Assembly (NCBI RefSeq): GCF_018394335.1
Contig: NZ_CP074572.1
Location: forward strand, 1,364,001-1,428,000
Source of the DNA: Shewanella dokdonensis
GTDB lineage: Bacteria > Pseudomonadota > Gammaproteobacteria > Enterobacterales > Shewanellaceae
Length of the DNA: 64,000 bases
Direction of reading: 5' to 3'
The notes under the pieces are model-generated. The model was given only the letters and a program-made list of their open reading frames with translations. It did not search any database and had not been told where the DNA came from. Shown here one piece after another: positions 20,084 to 30,167 of this stretch. The position numbers were made by a program, and so were the translations under genes. Within the stretch, counting starts at the first letter, position 1. The number at the start of each line of letters is the position of its first letter.

Positions 20084-20451
20084 TCAGGGTGCAATCAACT
20101 TACCAACCGCCGCCAGTAATTGCTGTGGCACAAAGGGCTTGACCACCCACGCTTTGGCGCCAGCCGCGCGCCCTTCCTCTTTTTGGCCGCCTCGGATTCA
20201 GTGGTTAACATGATCACCGGGGTAAATCGGGTATCAGGGCGAGCCTTGAGTTCTTTAAGCAGCGTTAAACCATCCATGTTAGGCATGTTGACATCGCTGA
20301 TAACCAGGTGGATACGGCTGCCGCCGAGCTTGCTGAGCGCATCTTTGCCGTCGCAAGCCTGAATAGTGTCGTAACCGGCACCACTGAGGGTCATGCTGAC
20401 CACTTGTCGGATAGAAGCGGAATCATCAACGATCAAGACTGTCTTTCCCAT
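20084..20451 (-). CDS. cheY: Chemotaxis response regulator CheY, one frameshift
   Basis: About 122 residues after repair. It is a single receiver domain. The acid pocket is VLIVDDSAS, the phosphoacceptor is D53 in LVISDVNMPNMDG, then LTTES and KAWVVKPF with the conserved lysine. The raw frame loses the last 30 residues at the T-run 20180-20184 (plus strand). One added base restores ESEAAKKEEGRAAGAKAWVVKPF and a stop at 20084. It would be phosphorylated by the CheA encoded two genes downstream. Confidence 0.92.
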
Positions 20452-20481
20452 AACCCATCCCTTTGTTATTTGCTGTTTTGC

Positions 20482-21636
20482 TTAGAAAAATGTGATATCG
20501 CTGGACTGTTGCTGCCGTTGCGAACTACCGCCATGAATATGGTGCTGTTCAATCATGGTGTAGCGCTGTTTCATCTGTTCCAGCCATTGATTGACATCTA
20601 AGGAAGCGAACTGGGATTCGCTAAAGTTATCGGTCATGGACAGCAGTTCTTCCAGATTGCTGCGGATGTTCAGCAACACCTGACTGACCCGATCTTGAAA
20701 CTGTAGTTCAACAATGACACCCGTGATGGCATCACCAACGGCTGAGGTATCTTCCCGTAACTGTTGTGACTGTTGCTCTAACTGACCAACGATATCAGTG
20801 AACTGGTTAATCACTTCATCAATACAGCGCTCAGTGCTGGCTATCTGGCTTTCTTCCCGCTGTGCGGCTTCCTGAGCCACCGAGAGTGCGGTGCCGATAG
20901 CACTATTCACCGTTTGCACTTTATCGGTCATGCTGGTGGCAATCTCCTGGGAACGTATCGACAGACTACGTACTTCATCGGCCACTACCGCAAAGCCTCG
21001 GCCGGAATCCCCGGCACGAGCTGCCTCAATGGCGGCATTCAGTGCCAGTAAGTTAGTTTTGTTGGCGATAGACACCACATCAGATGCCATCTTGTTCAAC
21101 TCTGATGTGTAGGTTTCCAGATTATGTATCTGCACTAACATCTCTTTGCGGCCCTGTTGAGTATCACGCAACGCTTCCACTGCCGCCGATAACTCCTCAC
21201 CACTATGTTTGATCACCTCAACAACTTGACGGCCACTATCACCTTGTTGGGCAGATGTCAGCGATGCTGCATGATTGAGCCTATCGGCAAGTTGTTCAAA
21301 CAGCCCTGATAATCCCGTCACGGCATCGGTCAGATGGGAGTCGGCATAACCGATATGTCCGAGCCAGATAGGGACTGACTTTTGTAGCAACTGCTGCAAG
21401 CGCCCTTCATTTGCCGGTATTGTCGAGTGAGAAAGACTAGGTTCCAGATGTGGTTGCGCCAGCACCTGTGGCTGAGCGAGCCCCCGTTGTGCCCACCAAG
21501 CGGCCACCACGGCAGTCAACGCCCCCGCACAGGAAACCAACATGAGCGTCGTCATAGCGATATTGTCAAAGGCCAATATCAGCACCATCACAACCACGGG
21601 CAACAAAGCTGTTAAGGTCATCCTTTTCAGTAACAT
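20482..21636 (-). CDS. Methyl-accepting chemotaxis protein without a periplasmic sensor domain
   Basis: 384 residues. Two closely spaced N-terminal hydrophobic segments (about 6-26 and 28-47) leave almost no periplasmic loop, so any signal is sensed in the cytoplasm or membrane. The signalling tip is [34 protein letters not shown]. The C-terminus ends SSDITFF. It is the first gene of the operon, 30 bases before cheY. The start may instead be the ATG at 21621, which has the better AAAAGG site. Confidence 0.85.
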   Translation of the reverse strand: MLLKRMTLTALLPVVVMVLILAFDNIAMTTLMLVSCAGALTAVVAAWWAQRGLAQPQVLAQPHLEPSLSHSTIPANEGRLQQLLQKSVPIWLGHIGYADSHLTDAVTGLSGLFEQLADRLNHAASLTSAQQGDSGRQVVEVIKHSGEELSAAVEALRDTQQGRKEMLVQIHNLETYTSELNKMASDVVSIANKTNLLALNAAIEAARAGDSGRGFAVVADEVRSLSIRSQEIATSMTDKVQTVNSAIGTALSVAQEAAQREESQIASTERCIDEVINQFTDIVGQLEQQSQQLREDTSAVGDAITGVIVELQFQDRVSQVLLNIRSNLEELLSMTDNFSESQFASLDVNQWLEQMKQRYTMIEQHHIHGGSSQRQQQSSDITFF

Positions 21637-22551
21637 GATCTGCCGTAATGAGTTAATAAATCAGAAAAAACTGTGCGTCTATTGAGTATTGCACAACATT
21701 CTGAGATCTCAACGTAACCGCGATCAAAACTAAAAATATGAATAAATTGCTATTAAAACAGTAAGATAAAAACAAAGAACAGCATGATTTGGCAAAATCT
21801 TGAGAGGAGGTTGGGCTTCGGCAAAGTACACTTGATGGTTACCAGTTCTGCACCTTGTTGCACGCCACTTCCGGCCTACCGCGCTCACGAGTGTCAACCT
21901 GCACAGTTACCGTGATACTGAAGGTTATCAATAAGTAAGGAAACGTGTTCCTGTATATAGGCCAAGGATATTCACCCGTTTTTCCACTCCCAGTGAATAC
22001 GGCAATATCCCGTGGTGGCTAAGAGATTGCACTGCAATATCCCATATTGCCTAAACAATCCATAAAAATGATGTAATTTCAGTATGCTATAAAAATACAT
22101 TACACATATTAGCTAACGGTAAACCACTGCTCCAAACGGCGATGCCAAGCGCTCAGGCAAAATTTATCGCCCCCATGAGGTTCAAGATAAAAAACGGCTT
22201 TCTCCCATCAGAAAATCGCTTTTACTCTTATACTTATCTAAAGACATGCACGTCTGTATCACCCACAAGCAGCAGTGACCGCAGCAGAAAAGGTAAAAAA
22301 TTACCACCTTAAGTGGACGTTAATGTAGCAAGACTAAAAGTAGACCATTTGCTAAGTTCACCCATTCTGTAATGGGATTAGAATTTTTTAATGTATTCAA
22401 TGCTATCGAGGCAGTGTTCAGTTATATCCAAGTGAAGACTTCGAGTCGGCTAAGTAACCGGAAGAACTTGTGGTAATAATGGAATAGCTCGGAAATTCAA
22501 TAAATTACTTTTGCCATACGAAATCATTTTGTTCCTGTTTTGTAGGAGTTA
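21637..22551. other. Long intergenic region between two mcp genes
   Basis: 915 AT-rich bases without a supported gene. It holds a short palindrome GCAATATCCCATATTGC (22034-22050). A second GCAATATCCC copy lies about 35 bases earlier. GTGGAC/GTAGACC fragments at 22312-22352 recall IS21-family termini but no transposase trace is seen. Promoters for the divergent mcp genes must lie here. Confidence 0.4.
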
Positions 22552-24177
22552 ATGATGCTAAGACGTATAAAAATTGGCAAACGATTAATTTTAGGCTTCG
22601 GTATCTTAGTGTTGCTGAGCGTGGTTGTTGGGGCGTCAGCCTTGTACCGAATGTTCGAAATCAAAGCAAACCTCAATAACATCTCAGAAAGGAGACTGCC
22701 TGCGGCGTTGTTAGTCGGTGAAATGAACCGCAACCTGCTACTACTTCGGGTGGCGACATTGAAACTGATGAACGCAGCCACTGCTGATGAGAAATCGAAA
22801 CTGCAACAAAGTCTCGATATTACCAGTGGTAAATATCAGGAAGCATCTAAAAAAGCAGAAGTTTTTCACAAAACAAAGGCGGGACGCGCGGCTTTTGAAA
22901 AAGTGCTGAATGCAAAATCCGCTTACGACAAAATCCAACAGCTACTGTTGGATCAGATCAATGCTGGCGATCTACAAGCGGCGCATGCACTCCAGAGTAG
23001 CCAATTCAATCAGGTGTCAGAACAGATTACTGAAGCGTTGTCTGACTTAGCTGAGTACCAACGTCACACCGGCAAAAAGCAAGCTGCCATGGCGGCAGAC
23101 AGCCTCAAGATCGCCGAAGTTACCGTGGTAAGTTCCATTGCTTTCGCAACGATTGCCGGTATCTTGCTGGCAGTGTTATTTAGTAACAGCCTGGTTCGAC
23201 CCATGCGTATTGCGGTAGCCGCAAGCCAGAAAATTGCAGCGGGTGATCTCAGTTATCAGTTCGATGACCATGAACCAGATGAAGCTGGCGAATTAATCCG
23301 GGCAATGGCACAAATGCGGCAACAACTGCATAACACAATAGAAGCTATTTCGCAGTCGGCCTCACAACTCACCACCACCTCACAGGATTTGCATGCCATC
23401 ACCGAGGCGTCTGCCCGCACCATTCAGCAGCAGAATGCCGAACTGGACATGGCGGTCACCGCAGTAACTGAGCTGACTGCCGCCGTTGAAGAAGTGGCTA
23501 AAAGTGCCGCGGCCACTTCGGCCAATTCCACACATGTTGATACAACAGCAAATGATGGGCAGCAACAGGTTAACAGTACCGTTGATGCTATCCAGTCTTT
23601 GGAACGAGAACTTCAGGGCTCTAAAGACTGTATTCTCAGTTTGTCAAGGCAGATCAGCAATATTGGCTCAGTGATGGATGTTATCAGGGGCATAGCGGAA
23701 CAGACCAACCTGTTAGCGCTAAACGCGGCGATTGAAGCGGCCAGAGCTGGGGAATCCGGTCGTGGGTTTGCGGTCGTTGCGGATGAAGTCCGGGCGCTGG
23801 CGCATCGCACCCAAGAATCCACCAAACAGATTGAAGATACTATCAAGGCCGTTGAAGCAGAAACCGCACAAACGGTCAGTGTGATGGGACAAAGCAGCAA
23901 ACGCGCTACCGAGACCCTGGAACTAGCCAAACACTCTGGCGCAGCGATTGAGCAGATAACCGATGCGATTGGAAAAATCAGCGATCAAAACCTCACGATT
24001 GCCAATGCCGCGGAGGAGCAAGCCACGGTAGCCAGAGAGGTCGACAAAAATCTGCTCAACATCAAAGATCTGTCGGAACAAACAGCAGAAAGCGCCAAAG
24101 AGACCAAAAACTCCAGCGAGCAGTTAGCCCAGCTTGCTCAGCGGCTAAGTGGCATGGTGCATAAGTTTAAGATCTGA
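22552..24177 (+). CDS. Methyl-accepting chemotaxis protein (four-helix-bundle type)
   Basis: 541 residues. TM1 (about 11-33) and TM2 (about 190-210) flank a roughly 155-residue helical periplasmic domain of the 4HB_MCP type. HAMP follows ([26 protein letters not shown]), then the signalling domain with [38 protein letters not shown]. It ends in MVHKFKI without a CheR pentapeptide. SD TAGGAG precedes the ATG. It is monocistronic, with a hairpin after the stop. Intact. The ligand is unknown. Confidence 0.9.
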   Translation: MMLRRIKIGKRLILGFGILVLLSVVVGASALYRMFEIKANLNNISERRLPAALLVGEMNRNLLLLRVATLKLMNAATADEKSKLQQSLDITSGKYQEASKKAEVFHKTKAGRAAFEKVLNAKSAYDKIQQLLLDQINAGDLQAAHALQSSQFNQVSEQITEALSDLAEYQRHTGKKQAAMAADSLKIAEVTVVSSIAFATIAGILLAVLFSNSLVRPMRIAVAASQKIAAGDLSYQFDDHEPDEAGELIRAMAQMRQQLHNTIEAISQSASQLTTTSQDLHAITEASARTIQQQNAELDMAVTAVTELTAAVEEVAKSAAATSANSTHVDTTANDGQQQVNSTVDAIQSLERELQGSKDCILSLSRQISNIGSVMDVIRGIAEQTNLLALNAAIEAARAGESGRGFAVVADEVRALAHRTQESTKQIEDTIKAVEAETAQTVSVMGQSSKRATETLELAKHSGAAIEQITDAIGKISDQNLTIANAAEEQATVAREVDKNLLNIKDLSEQTAESAKETKNSSEQLAQLAQRLSGMVHKFKI

Positions 24178-24205
24178 TAGCCGTAAAACACGGCGCTATC
24201 GTCTT

Positions 24206-24226
24206 GGAGGCAACCGTGTTGCCTCC
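24206..24226 (+). terminator. Stem-loop after the mcp gene
   Basis: Perfect 9-bp stem GGAGGCAAC/GTTGCCTCC with a CGT loop. The downstream T content is low, so this is a likely but imperfect terminator. Confidence 0.55.
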
Positions 24227-24643
24227 AGTGGTTTATCGTAATCGCCACACCTACTGCCGAACAATCTCCGTACCTGAAATATTTCCTCCTTAGCGGGGGC
24301 CATTGCGTTGTAATGATGTGAGCATAGATGGGAATGGTCATCACACAGTCATGGCACCACCGGCAACTTTTTGCCGTTATGCGGCAAAGAATTGCACCGC
24401 ATTGATACCGTCACCGCAACGGTATCTTGCGATGGACACATGAACCGTTGGTTTTGAAGTGGTACGTGATTTGCTTATGCCATTTAAAGTAATCGTATAC
24501 ATCTAAAAAATATACAATTTTACCAGTTGTAATCGGGCAATGAGCTGCATTCTTATCATTAAATAGTCCTTTAAACTGAACATTCCCGTGAATGCCAGCT
24601 GTTACAACTATTACTGTCATAAGACGCTAGTGTGATGTGTTAA
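24227..24643. other. Intergenic region before the kinase gene
   Basis: 417 bases without a gene. A hairpin TTTGCCG/CGGCAAA with a TTATG loop lies at 24370-24388. The rest is AT-rich and probably carries the kinase promoter. Nothing else is recognised. Confidence 0.4.
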
Positions 24644-25410
24644 ATGCAACGACCAACAACCAAATTATTTTTGCAACAAACGGGTTTCCCATTAGCGGAA
24701 ATGTCCATGCCGTTGTTGCAGCCAACCGTTGCGCCAAAAAACAGTTCCGCGACCAAAGGTATATATCTCGAGATGCGTAAACTGATACATGATTTAAAGC
24801 TGCCACTGACATTGGTGAACGGAGAACTAGAAGCGATTGAAGACGGTGTGCGAGCCTGGACGCCAGAGACCACCCGGACGTTATTGTCAGAGTTAGAACA
24901 GATAAAAAGTATGCTGGAAGCCATTTCCCTGAGCAGCAGGCTACGCCAGCCACTGACACGCCCACAGAGATTTCTAGCTTGCTGATGGAGCATCTACAAC
25001 AACTCAGTGTGAAAACAACGCTTAATATTACCCAACATGTTAGTCCAGGGCTGAGCAGCAGCATGCCATCATGGGCTTTCAAGCGTATTCTTCATCATCT
25101 CAGCAGTAATAGCGTGCAATACACTTATCATCCTGGTTGCTTACATGTGTCGTTGACGCAGCAACAACAGCAGGTGCTGCTACTTTGGCAAGATTCAGCG
25201 CCAGCTCCCGCAGCCAGCGAATTAGCACAATTAGGCAATGAAGAACGGCAAACGCCACAACATGAAACCGTTATGGCGGCAGGAACCGGGCTGACCCAGG
25301 TCACCACACTGGTCAATCAAGTCAATGGCAATATCAGTTTTCAACACAATGGCTTGGGTGGGTTAACCGTTGCGATTAATTTTCCGCTAATGAGTACATA
25401 TGGCGGCTAG
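24644..25410 (+). CDS. Short sensor-less histidine kinase-like protein, one frameshift
   Basis: About 255 residues after repair, with no transmembrane segment and no PAS or HAMP domain. The H-box is MRKLIHDLKLPLTLV, with the phosphohistidine in HDLKLPLT. The N-box is present as HHLSSNSVQYT. The G1 box, normally DxGxG, reads QDSAPAP and so appears degraded. The G2-like GTGLTQVTTLVNQ remains. It may therefore bind ATP poorly and act as a phosphotransfer partner or phosphatase. The frame breaks near 24955, where one G restores QPLDTPTEISSLLMEHL. Its 3' end overlaps the response regulator by 11 bases. Confidence 0.65.
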
Positions 25411-26098
25411 TTATCACATTTTATTGATAGAAGATGAGTACCAAATTGCCGCACTATTACGGGACTATTTCCTGCACAGTGGGATGCAGTTTACTCATGT
25501 TGCTGACAGCAAAAATGCCATGGCGGTGTTTACTGCTCAAGCCTTCGATCTGGTATTGATAGACATCACCTTGCCGCATATCTCAGGTATTGAGATATGT
25601 CATGCCATCAAACGCCTGTCTACCGTTCCCGTTATCATTCTGAGTGCGCTGAGTGCTGAATCGGCGCCGTTGCAAGGACTGGAAGCCGATGATTATATTG
25701 GCAAACCATTCAGCCCTCGCGAAGTGATTGGCAAAATTCAAACCCGCTTAAGTCGTGGTAACGGCTTACCTGCAATAACTGAGCTATCAACAGCATATCT
25801 AACCCTAGACGCCACCCGCTACGAGGTACGCCTACAGCAGCAAGCGGCGAGTTTAACCAAAATTGAGTTTTCACTGTTACAAATGCTCGCCGCACAACCT
25901 GGACGTATCTACTCCCGTGGGCAACTGATGAGCGCCATGTATCTTGATCAGCGTATTGTTTCCGAGCGCACCGTAGATAGTCATATCAAGAAATTACGCA
26001 AGAAACTCAAGTTGTTAACTGAGCAAGAGTTGATTGAAGCGAGTTATGGCGTAGGCTATCGATATATTGGTATTAGCGTCAGCCTGTATAACGGGTAG
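25400..26098 (+). CDS. OmpR-family response regulator (BaeR-like)
   Basis: 232 residues. The receiver domain has the acid pair in LLIEDEY, phosphoacceptor D55 in LVLIDITLP, and a lysine in DDYIGKPFSPREV, the last segment being BaeR-like. Two residues usually found before the ADDY motif (as in GLExGADDY) are missing here. The C-terminal winged helix is complete (LTKIEFSLLQMLAAQPGRIYSRGQL, RTVDSHIKKLRKKL). It is translationally coupled to the sensor-less kinase. Target genes are unknown; the adjacent exporter on the minus strand is a candidate. Confidence 0.85.
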   Translation: MAASYHILLIEDEYQIAALLRDYFLHSGMQFTHVADSKNAMAVFTAQAFDLVLIDITLPHISGIEICHAIKRLSTVPVIILSALSAESAPLQGLEADDYIGKPFSPREVIGKIQTRLSRGNGLPAITELSTAYLTLDATRYEVRLQQQAASLTKIEFSLLQMLAAQPGRIYSRGQLMSAMYLDQRIVSERTVDSHIKKLRKKLKLLTEQELIEASYGVGYRYIGISVSLYNG

Positions 26099-26180
26099 AT
26101 ATGAGTGATTCCGCTGACCCAGCGTGCAAAGTGCTGACACTCGCCGCAATTAGCCTAACAGATAGCCTAAAGGATAGCGC

Positions 26181-26660
26181 ATGCGATATCGGGCACAACT
26201 TGAACACTCGCCAATCGGGGCGATTGGGTTAGAGGCAGATGACACATCGCTGCTCGCGGTATATTTTTTGCCCCATCAAGCCACTGTTGCCGCTAACGAA
26301 ACCGATGCACCGATACTGCTAGAGGCTATCCAGCAATTACAGCAATACTTTGACGGTAGCCGCCAACAATTCTCGCTGCCATTACGCTTTGAGGGCACGG
26401 CGTTTCAACAACAAGTTTGGCAACAGTTACAACGCATCCCATATGGCAGCACCTGTAGCTATGGCGATATTGCCAAAGCATTAGGTAATCCAAGGGCGGC
26501 CAGAGCGGTAGGAATGGCAAACAATCAAAACCCCTTACCTATCGTGATCCCCTGCCATCGGGTAATAGGCCACACTGGTAAGCTGGTAGGGTTCGGCGGT
26601 GGCATTGCCATAAAACAGAAGCTGCTGCAACTTGAGCAACAGCAGCAATCGTTATTTTAA
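26181..26660 (+). CDS. ogt: Methylated-DNA--protein-cysteine methyltransferase
   Basis: 159 residues. It repairs O6-methylguanine by irreversible transfer of the methyl group to its own cysteine. The active site is IVIPCHRVIG, and YGDIAKALGNPRAARAVGMANNQNP is the DNA-binding helix-turn-helix with the arginine finger. The length and lack of an Ada N-terminal domain fit Ogt rather than Ada. It is intact, convergent with the downstream exporter gene. Confidence 0.92.
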   Translation: MRYRAQLEHSPIGAIGLEADDTSLLAVYFLPHQATVAANETDAPILLEAIQQLQQYFDGSRQQFSLPLRFEGTAFQQQVWQQLQRIPYGSTCSYGDIAKALGNPRAARAVGMANNQNPLPIVIPCHRVIGHTGKLVGFGGGIAIKQKLLQLEQQQQSLF

Positions 26661-26677
26661 TGCATTGTGTCTGCTGA

Positions 26678-27883
26678 TTAGGATGCGGGATCTCCGGGGA
26701 GTGGTGCCTGAGACCGCAACTGCATCCGGCTGACAAACCACATCAGAAATCCGCCACCAAACAAAGCCGCTGCCACATATCCTGTGGTGTTAGCAGCATA
26801 ACCATTGGCCAGCACCAGACTACCAGCGAGGGGGCCGATGGCATTAGCGCTGTTAAACGCACACTGCAACAATGCCCCAATAACCGCATGACCGCCCTTG
26901 GCAACGCGCATCAACATCGCCTGGATCACAGTGGTAAGGCCCAAACTGGCACCGAGCAGAAACACCACACCATACAAGAACCATAGATTACTGGCCGCCT
27001 GTACATATATCAGCGCCAGTACCAAACAGTAGATCAACGCCATGCCCGTAACGCGGGCGACGACACGATCTCTGACCTGACCAAACAGCCAGTTGCCCAC
27101 GGTAGAACCAACACCAAAAATCACCATGGCAATAGAGATGTAGTAATCCGGCACTTTGGTCACATCCAGCATGGTGTCGGCAAGATAAGTATAAAGACAA
27201 AACACCCCGCCGAAACCAATAACGCCAATGCCGACAATTGGCCAGATCAATGGGTTTTTCAACACGGCTAAATCACTACGCAGCCCTTGACTGTCAGCTT
27301 CCAGCGCCGGCAAAAACCGCCACAGTAACACACAAGCCAGCAGTGCCAATGACGACACTAACAGCAGCGACCAACGCCAACTGAAATGTTGTGCTAACAA
27401 GGTCGCCATCGGCACACCGATAATCGTTGCCACTGTTAGCCCGGCAAATACCCGCGACATATATAAGGTGCTGCGGCCTTCTGGGGCCAGTTTGGCCCCA
27501 AATAACAGCGCGGTACCAAAATAAGCGCCGTGAGGAATGCCACTTAAAAAACGAAATAACACGACTTGCTCAAATGAACCGGCAACGGCGCTGAGGCCGT
27601 TGAAGATGAAAATCATAAAGGCGAACAGAATTAACGCCGTACGACGATTCAGTTTGGGTGTCAGCAGCATCAGTAACGGCGCGCCCACCACCACTCCAGC
27701 GGCGTAAGCACTGATAATATGCCCTGATTGTGCCGTTGAAACCGCAAAACTATCCGCCACCAGCGGCAACATCGGCATCACTGAAAACTCAGTAAGTCCC
27801 AGCGTGAATGTCCCTACAGCCAAGGCAAACAGGATCAACAGCAGCTGCTTGCCGGATGCGATATGTATACTTCCTGAGTTCAT
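26678..27883 (-). CDS. Major facilitator superfamily exporter (AraJ/DHA1 type)
   Basis: 401 residues with 12 predicted transmembrane helices. GTFTLGLTEFSVMPMLPLVADSFAVS is the TM1 signature of the AraJ/DHA1 subfamily, which exports sugars, nucleosides or drugs. The TM2-3 loop has LTPKLNRRTALI, and RFLSGIPHGAYFG follows in TM4. It is monocistronic on the minus strand, with a 17-base gap to convergent ogt. The substrate cannot be told from sequence. Confidence 0.85.
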   Translation of the reverse strand: MNSGSIHIASGKQLLLILFALAVGTFTLGLTEFSVMPMLPLVADSFAVSTAQSGHIISAYAAGVVVGAPLLMLLTPKLNRRTALILFAFMIFIFNGLSAVAGSFEQVVLFRFLSGIPHGAYFGTALLFGAKLAPEGRSTLYMSRVFAGLTVATIIGVPMATLLAQHFSWRWSLLLVSSLALLACVLLWRFLPALEADSQGLRSDLAVLKNPLIWPIVGIGVIGFGGVFCLYTYLADTMLDVTKVPDYYISIAMVIFGVGSTVGNWLFGQVRDRVVARVTGMALIYCLVLALIYVQAASNLWFLYGVVFLLGASLGLTTVIQAMLMRVAKGGHAVIGALLQCAFNSANAIGPLAGSLVLANGYAANTTGYVAAALFGGGFLMWFVSRMQLRSQAPLPGDPAS

Positions 27884-28203
27884 TAGTGCTCCTATACATC
27901 AAGCCTTACGGAAAAGAAAAACGGGAGCCGCCAAAGCAGAGGCAAGCTTAGGCCGCACATTATCTTGCGATTGAAATGACCACTACACTAAATAACCACC
28001 AGCCCAATAATTAAGAGGAGAACACCACAGTCACCAAGACGTTGATGCTCACCAAGGGCAGTATATTAGTCGACCTTAACCAAGTGTTCTAGTCAACTAT
28101 AAAGTCGCATGCACCGATTGCCGGATAAATCTCCGCCAGTTGCGGCCGCGTTAACATAAAGACTTACCAGCAAAAAGGGTTTTGTATTACACTAGATCCG
28201 ATT
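27884..28203. other. Intergenic region between exporter and Mo-enzyme operon
   Basis: About 320 bases with no supported gene. It contains an AGGAG-like site at 28015-28020 not followed by a usable frame. The CRP-like site and inverted repeat listed separately lie immediately to its right. Confidence 0.4.
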
Positions 28204-28219
28204 TGTTATCCAGATCACA
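28204..28219 (+). promoter_or_regulatory. CRP-type site upstream of the molybdoenzyme operon
   Basis: TGTTATCCAGATCACA matches TGTGA-N6-TCACA at 9 of 10 conserved positions. It lies about 150 bases before the cytochrome start codon. Confidence 0.55.
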
Positions 28220-28235
28220 TGAATAGCAGAAAACG

Positions 28236-28260
28236 CTACATTAAGCACATCTTAATGTAG
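28236..28260. promoter_or_regulatory. Perfect inverted repeat, possible operator
   Basis: CTACATTAAG-CACAT-CTTAATGTAG, 10-bp arms with a 5-base centre, 17 bases after the CRP-like site and about 105 bases before the operon's first ATG. The spacing suits a dimeric repressor or activator. No regulator gene is adjacent. Confidence 0.5.
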
Positions 28261-28365
28261 TGGCAAGGATAAGTAAGTTAATAAATATAATGTATTAATT
28301 TAAAAGGGATTTTGAGGTGTTTCACCCCGCCCTTTGATCATCCACTAATTGTGAGGCAATGTGAT

Positions 28366-29663
28366 ATGCGTAAGCGCATCATTTATAGCATTTGTGGTGT
28401 GGTGGTTGCCGGACTAGTGTTGTTCGGTATCTACGCCTGGCACCCAGAAATTGCACCCGTAACGCCGCCCGCCAAGGATCAATTCCCGGCAGCAACTGTG
28501 GCTCACGGTAAGATACTGGCCGCCGCTGGTTACTGCAGCACCTGTCATACTACACCAGGTGGTCAGGAATATGCGGGGAACTACCAGATGAATACCGATT
28601 TCGGTACCATCTATTCCAGCAACATTACCCCCGATCCAGAAACCGGTATTGGTAACTGGTCTGAAACCGCCTTTATCCGCGCCATGCGCACTGGCGTCAG
28701 CCGTGATGGCCATCATCTATTACCGGCTTTCCCGTTTGAACATTTCAATAAGCTGACTGACGCTGACATCAAGGCGATCTACGCCTACATCATGTCATCA
28801 GTGCCAGCCGTTAAGCAGCAGAAAAAGCCAACGGTATCCCATTCCCGTTGAACCTCCGTTTCCTGCAAGCTGGCTGGAAAATGTTGTTTGCCGACACCTC
28901 CGCCTTTGAAGAACATAGTGATAAATCTGCCGAATGGAATCGTGGTGCCTATCTGGCAGAAGGGATTGCGCACTGTGGTGCCTGTCATACCCCGCGTAAC
29001 GCATTAGGTGGTGAAAAATATAGCCAGATGTATCAAGGCGCCGCGATTGATGGTTGGATTGCACCGTCGCTGACCGCATCTAGCACTTCGCCGCTCCCTT
29101 GGCGGCAACAGGATTTTTATGAATATCTGCGTACCGGTAATGCGACTTTCCACGGCAGTGCTGCCGGGCCAATGGCACCGGTAGTTCATCATGGTCTGGC
29201 CGCGCTATCTAACGATGATATCAAAGCCCTGAGCGTATACTTTGTCGATTTAGCAGGTAACAACAGTGAAGATCCTGCCGCCAATCCGAAACTGCAAGCC
29301 GCGATTGCCGCCCAGCAGCCAATGCCGGATGCCCGTATCAATCAAGGGGCTCGCCTCTATGCCACCGCTTGTGCCTCTTGCCACTTTAGCGGTAGCAAAC
29401 TGCGCAAAGGCAGACCGTTGCTAACCTTAAGCAGTGCCACCCATCTTAACGATCCAACCAATCTGGTGAATGTGATGCTGGACGGTGTCAGCAGTGACCA
29501 AGGGATCTCTGGCGTCGTCATGCCAGCATTCCGCAATGCACTGAGCGATGATGAAATCGCCGCTATTGCTGAATATCTGCGTCATAGCGCAGGTAAACAA
29601 CCTTGGCCGAATCTGCAACAGAAAGTGGGTGAGATCCGTCATCAACCCCGGTTTGAGCATTAA
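28366..29663 (+). CDS. Triheme c-type cytochrome subunit of a periplasmic dehydrogenase, one frameshift
   Basis: About 432 residues after repair. An N-terminal signal anchor (MRKRIIYSICGVVVAGLVLFGIYAW) holds it on the periplasmic face. Three CxxCH motifs, CSTCH, CGACH and CASCH, give three c hemes, as in the cytochrome subunits of membrane alcohol and aldehyde dehydrogenases. It should pass electrons from the molybdenum enzyme encoded next to quinone or other cytochromes. The frame breaks at the A-run 28822-28826; one A restores VKQQKKANGIPFPLNLR. The ATG at 28366 has a GTGAGG site and is preferred over an upstream in-frame ATG at 28312. Confidence 0.88.
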
Positions 29664-29684
29664 TTCACGGGAGAAGTGAGCAAA

Positions 29685-30167
29685 ATGGCTAAATTTATTT
29701 TAAATGGTAAGCCTGTGGTGGCTGACGTCGATGGTGATACCCCATTGCTATGGGTCATCCGTGACGAACTGGACATGACTGGCACCAAGTTTGGTTGTGG
29801 TATTGGTACTTGCGGTGCTTGTACCGTCCATGTGGGTGGCCGCGCTACCCGTTCCTGTATCACCCCGGTATCTGCCGTAGAAGGTGCCAACATCACCACT
29901 ATCGAAGGTCTGTCTGAACACGGTGACCATCCGTTACAACAGGCATGGCAGAAACATCAGGTACCGCAATGCGGTTATTGCCAATCGGGCCAGATCATGC
30001 AAGCCGCCGCCCTGTTGAAAGATATTCCAGATCCTTCCGATGCTGAAATTGATGCAGTGATGGGTGGAAACCTGTGTCGTTGTATGACCTATGTGCGTAT
30101 CCGTGAAGCGATCCATGAAGCCGCAGATGCGATGAAACAGGGGGCTAAAGATGATCAGGCTGTCTAA
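29685..30167 (+). CDS. [2Fe-2S] small subunit of a molybdenum hydroxylase (IorA-like)
   Basis: 160 residues. It relays electrons from the molybdenum subunit to the cytochrome. The plant-type cluster motif is GCGIGTCGACTVHV with a later cysteine (TRSC). The second cluster is CGYCQSGQIMQ plus NLCRCMTYVRI. This arrangement belongs to the xanthine oxidase family's small subunits such as IorA, NicA and PaoA. No Tat signal is seen, so it probably travels with the Tat-tagged large subunit. The ATG at 29685 follows GGGAGA. It overlaps the large-subunit gene by 17 bases. Confidence 0.9.
   Translation: MAKFILNGKPVVADVDGDTPLLWVIRDELDMTGTKFGCGIGTCGACTVHVGGRATRSCITPVSAVEGANITTIEGLSEHGDHPLQQAWQKHQVPQCGYCQSGQIMQAAALLKDIPDPSDAEIDAVMGGNLCRCMTYVRIREAIHEAADAMKQGAKDDQAV

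Noticed and set aside
22312..22360. Possible IS21-type terminal sequence
   Set aside because: Only short GTGGAC/GTAGACC fragments are present, with no transposase remnant or matching second end.
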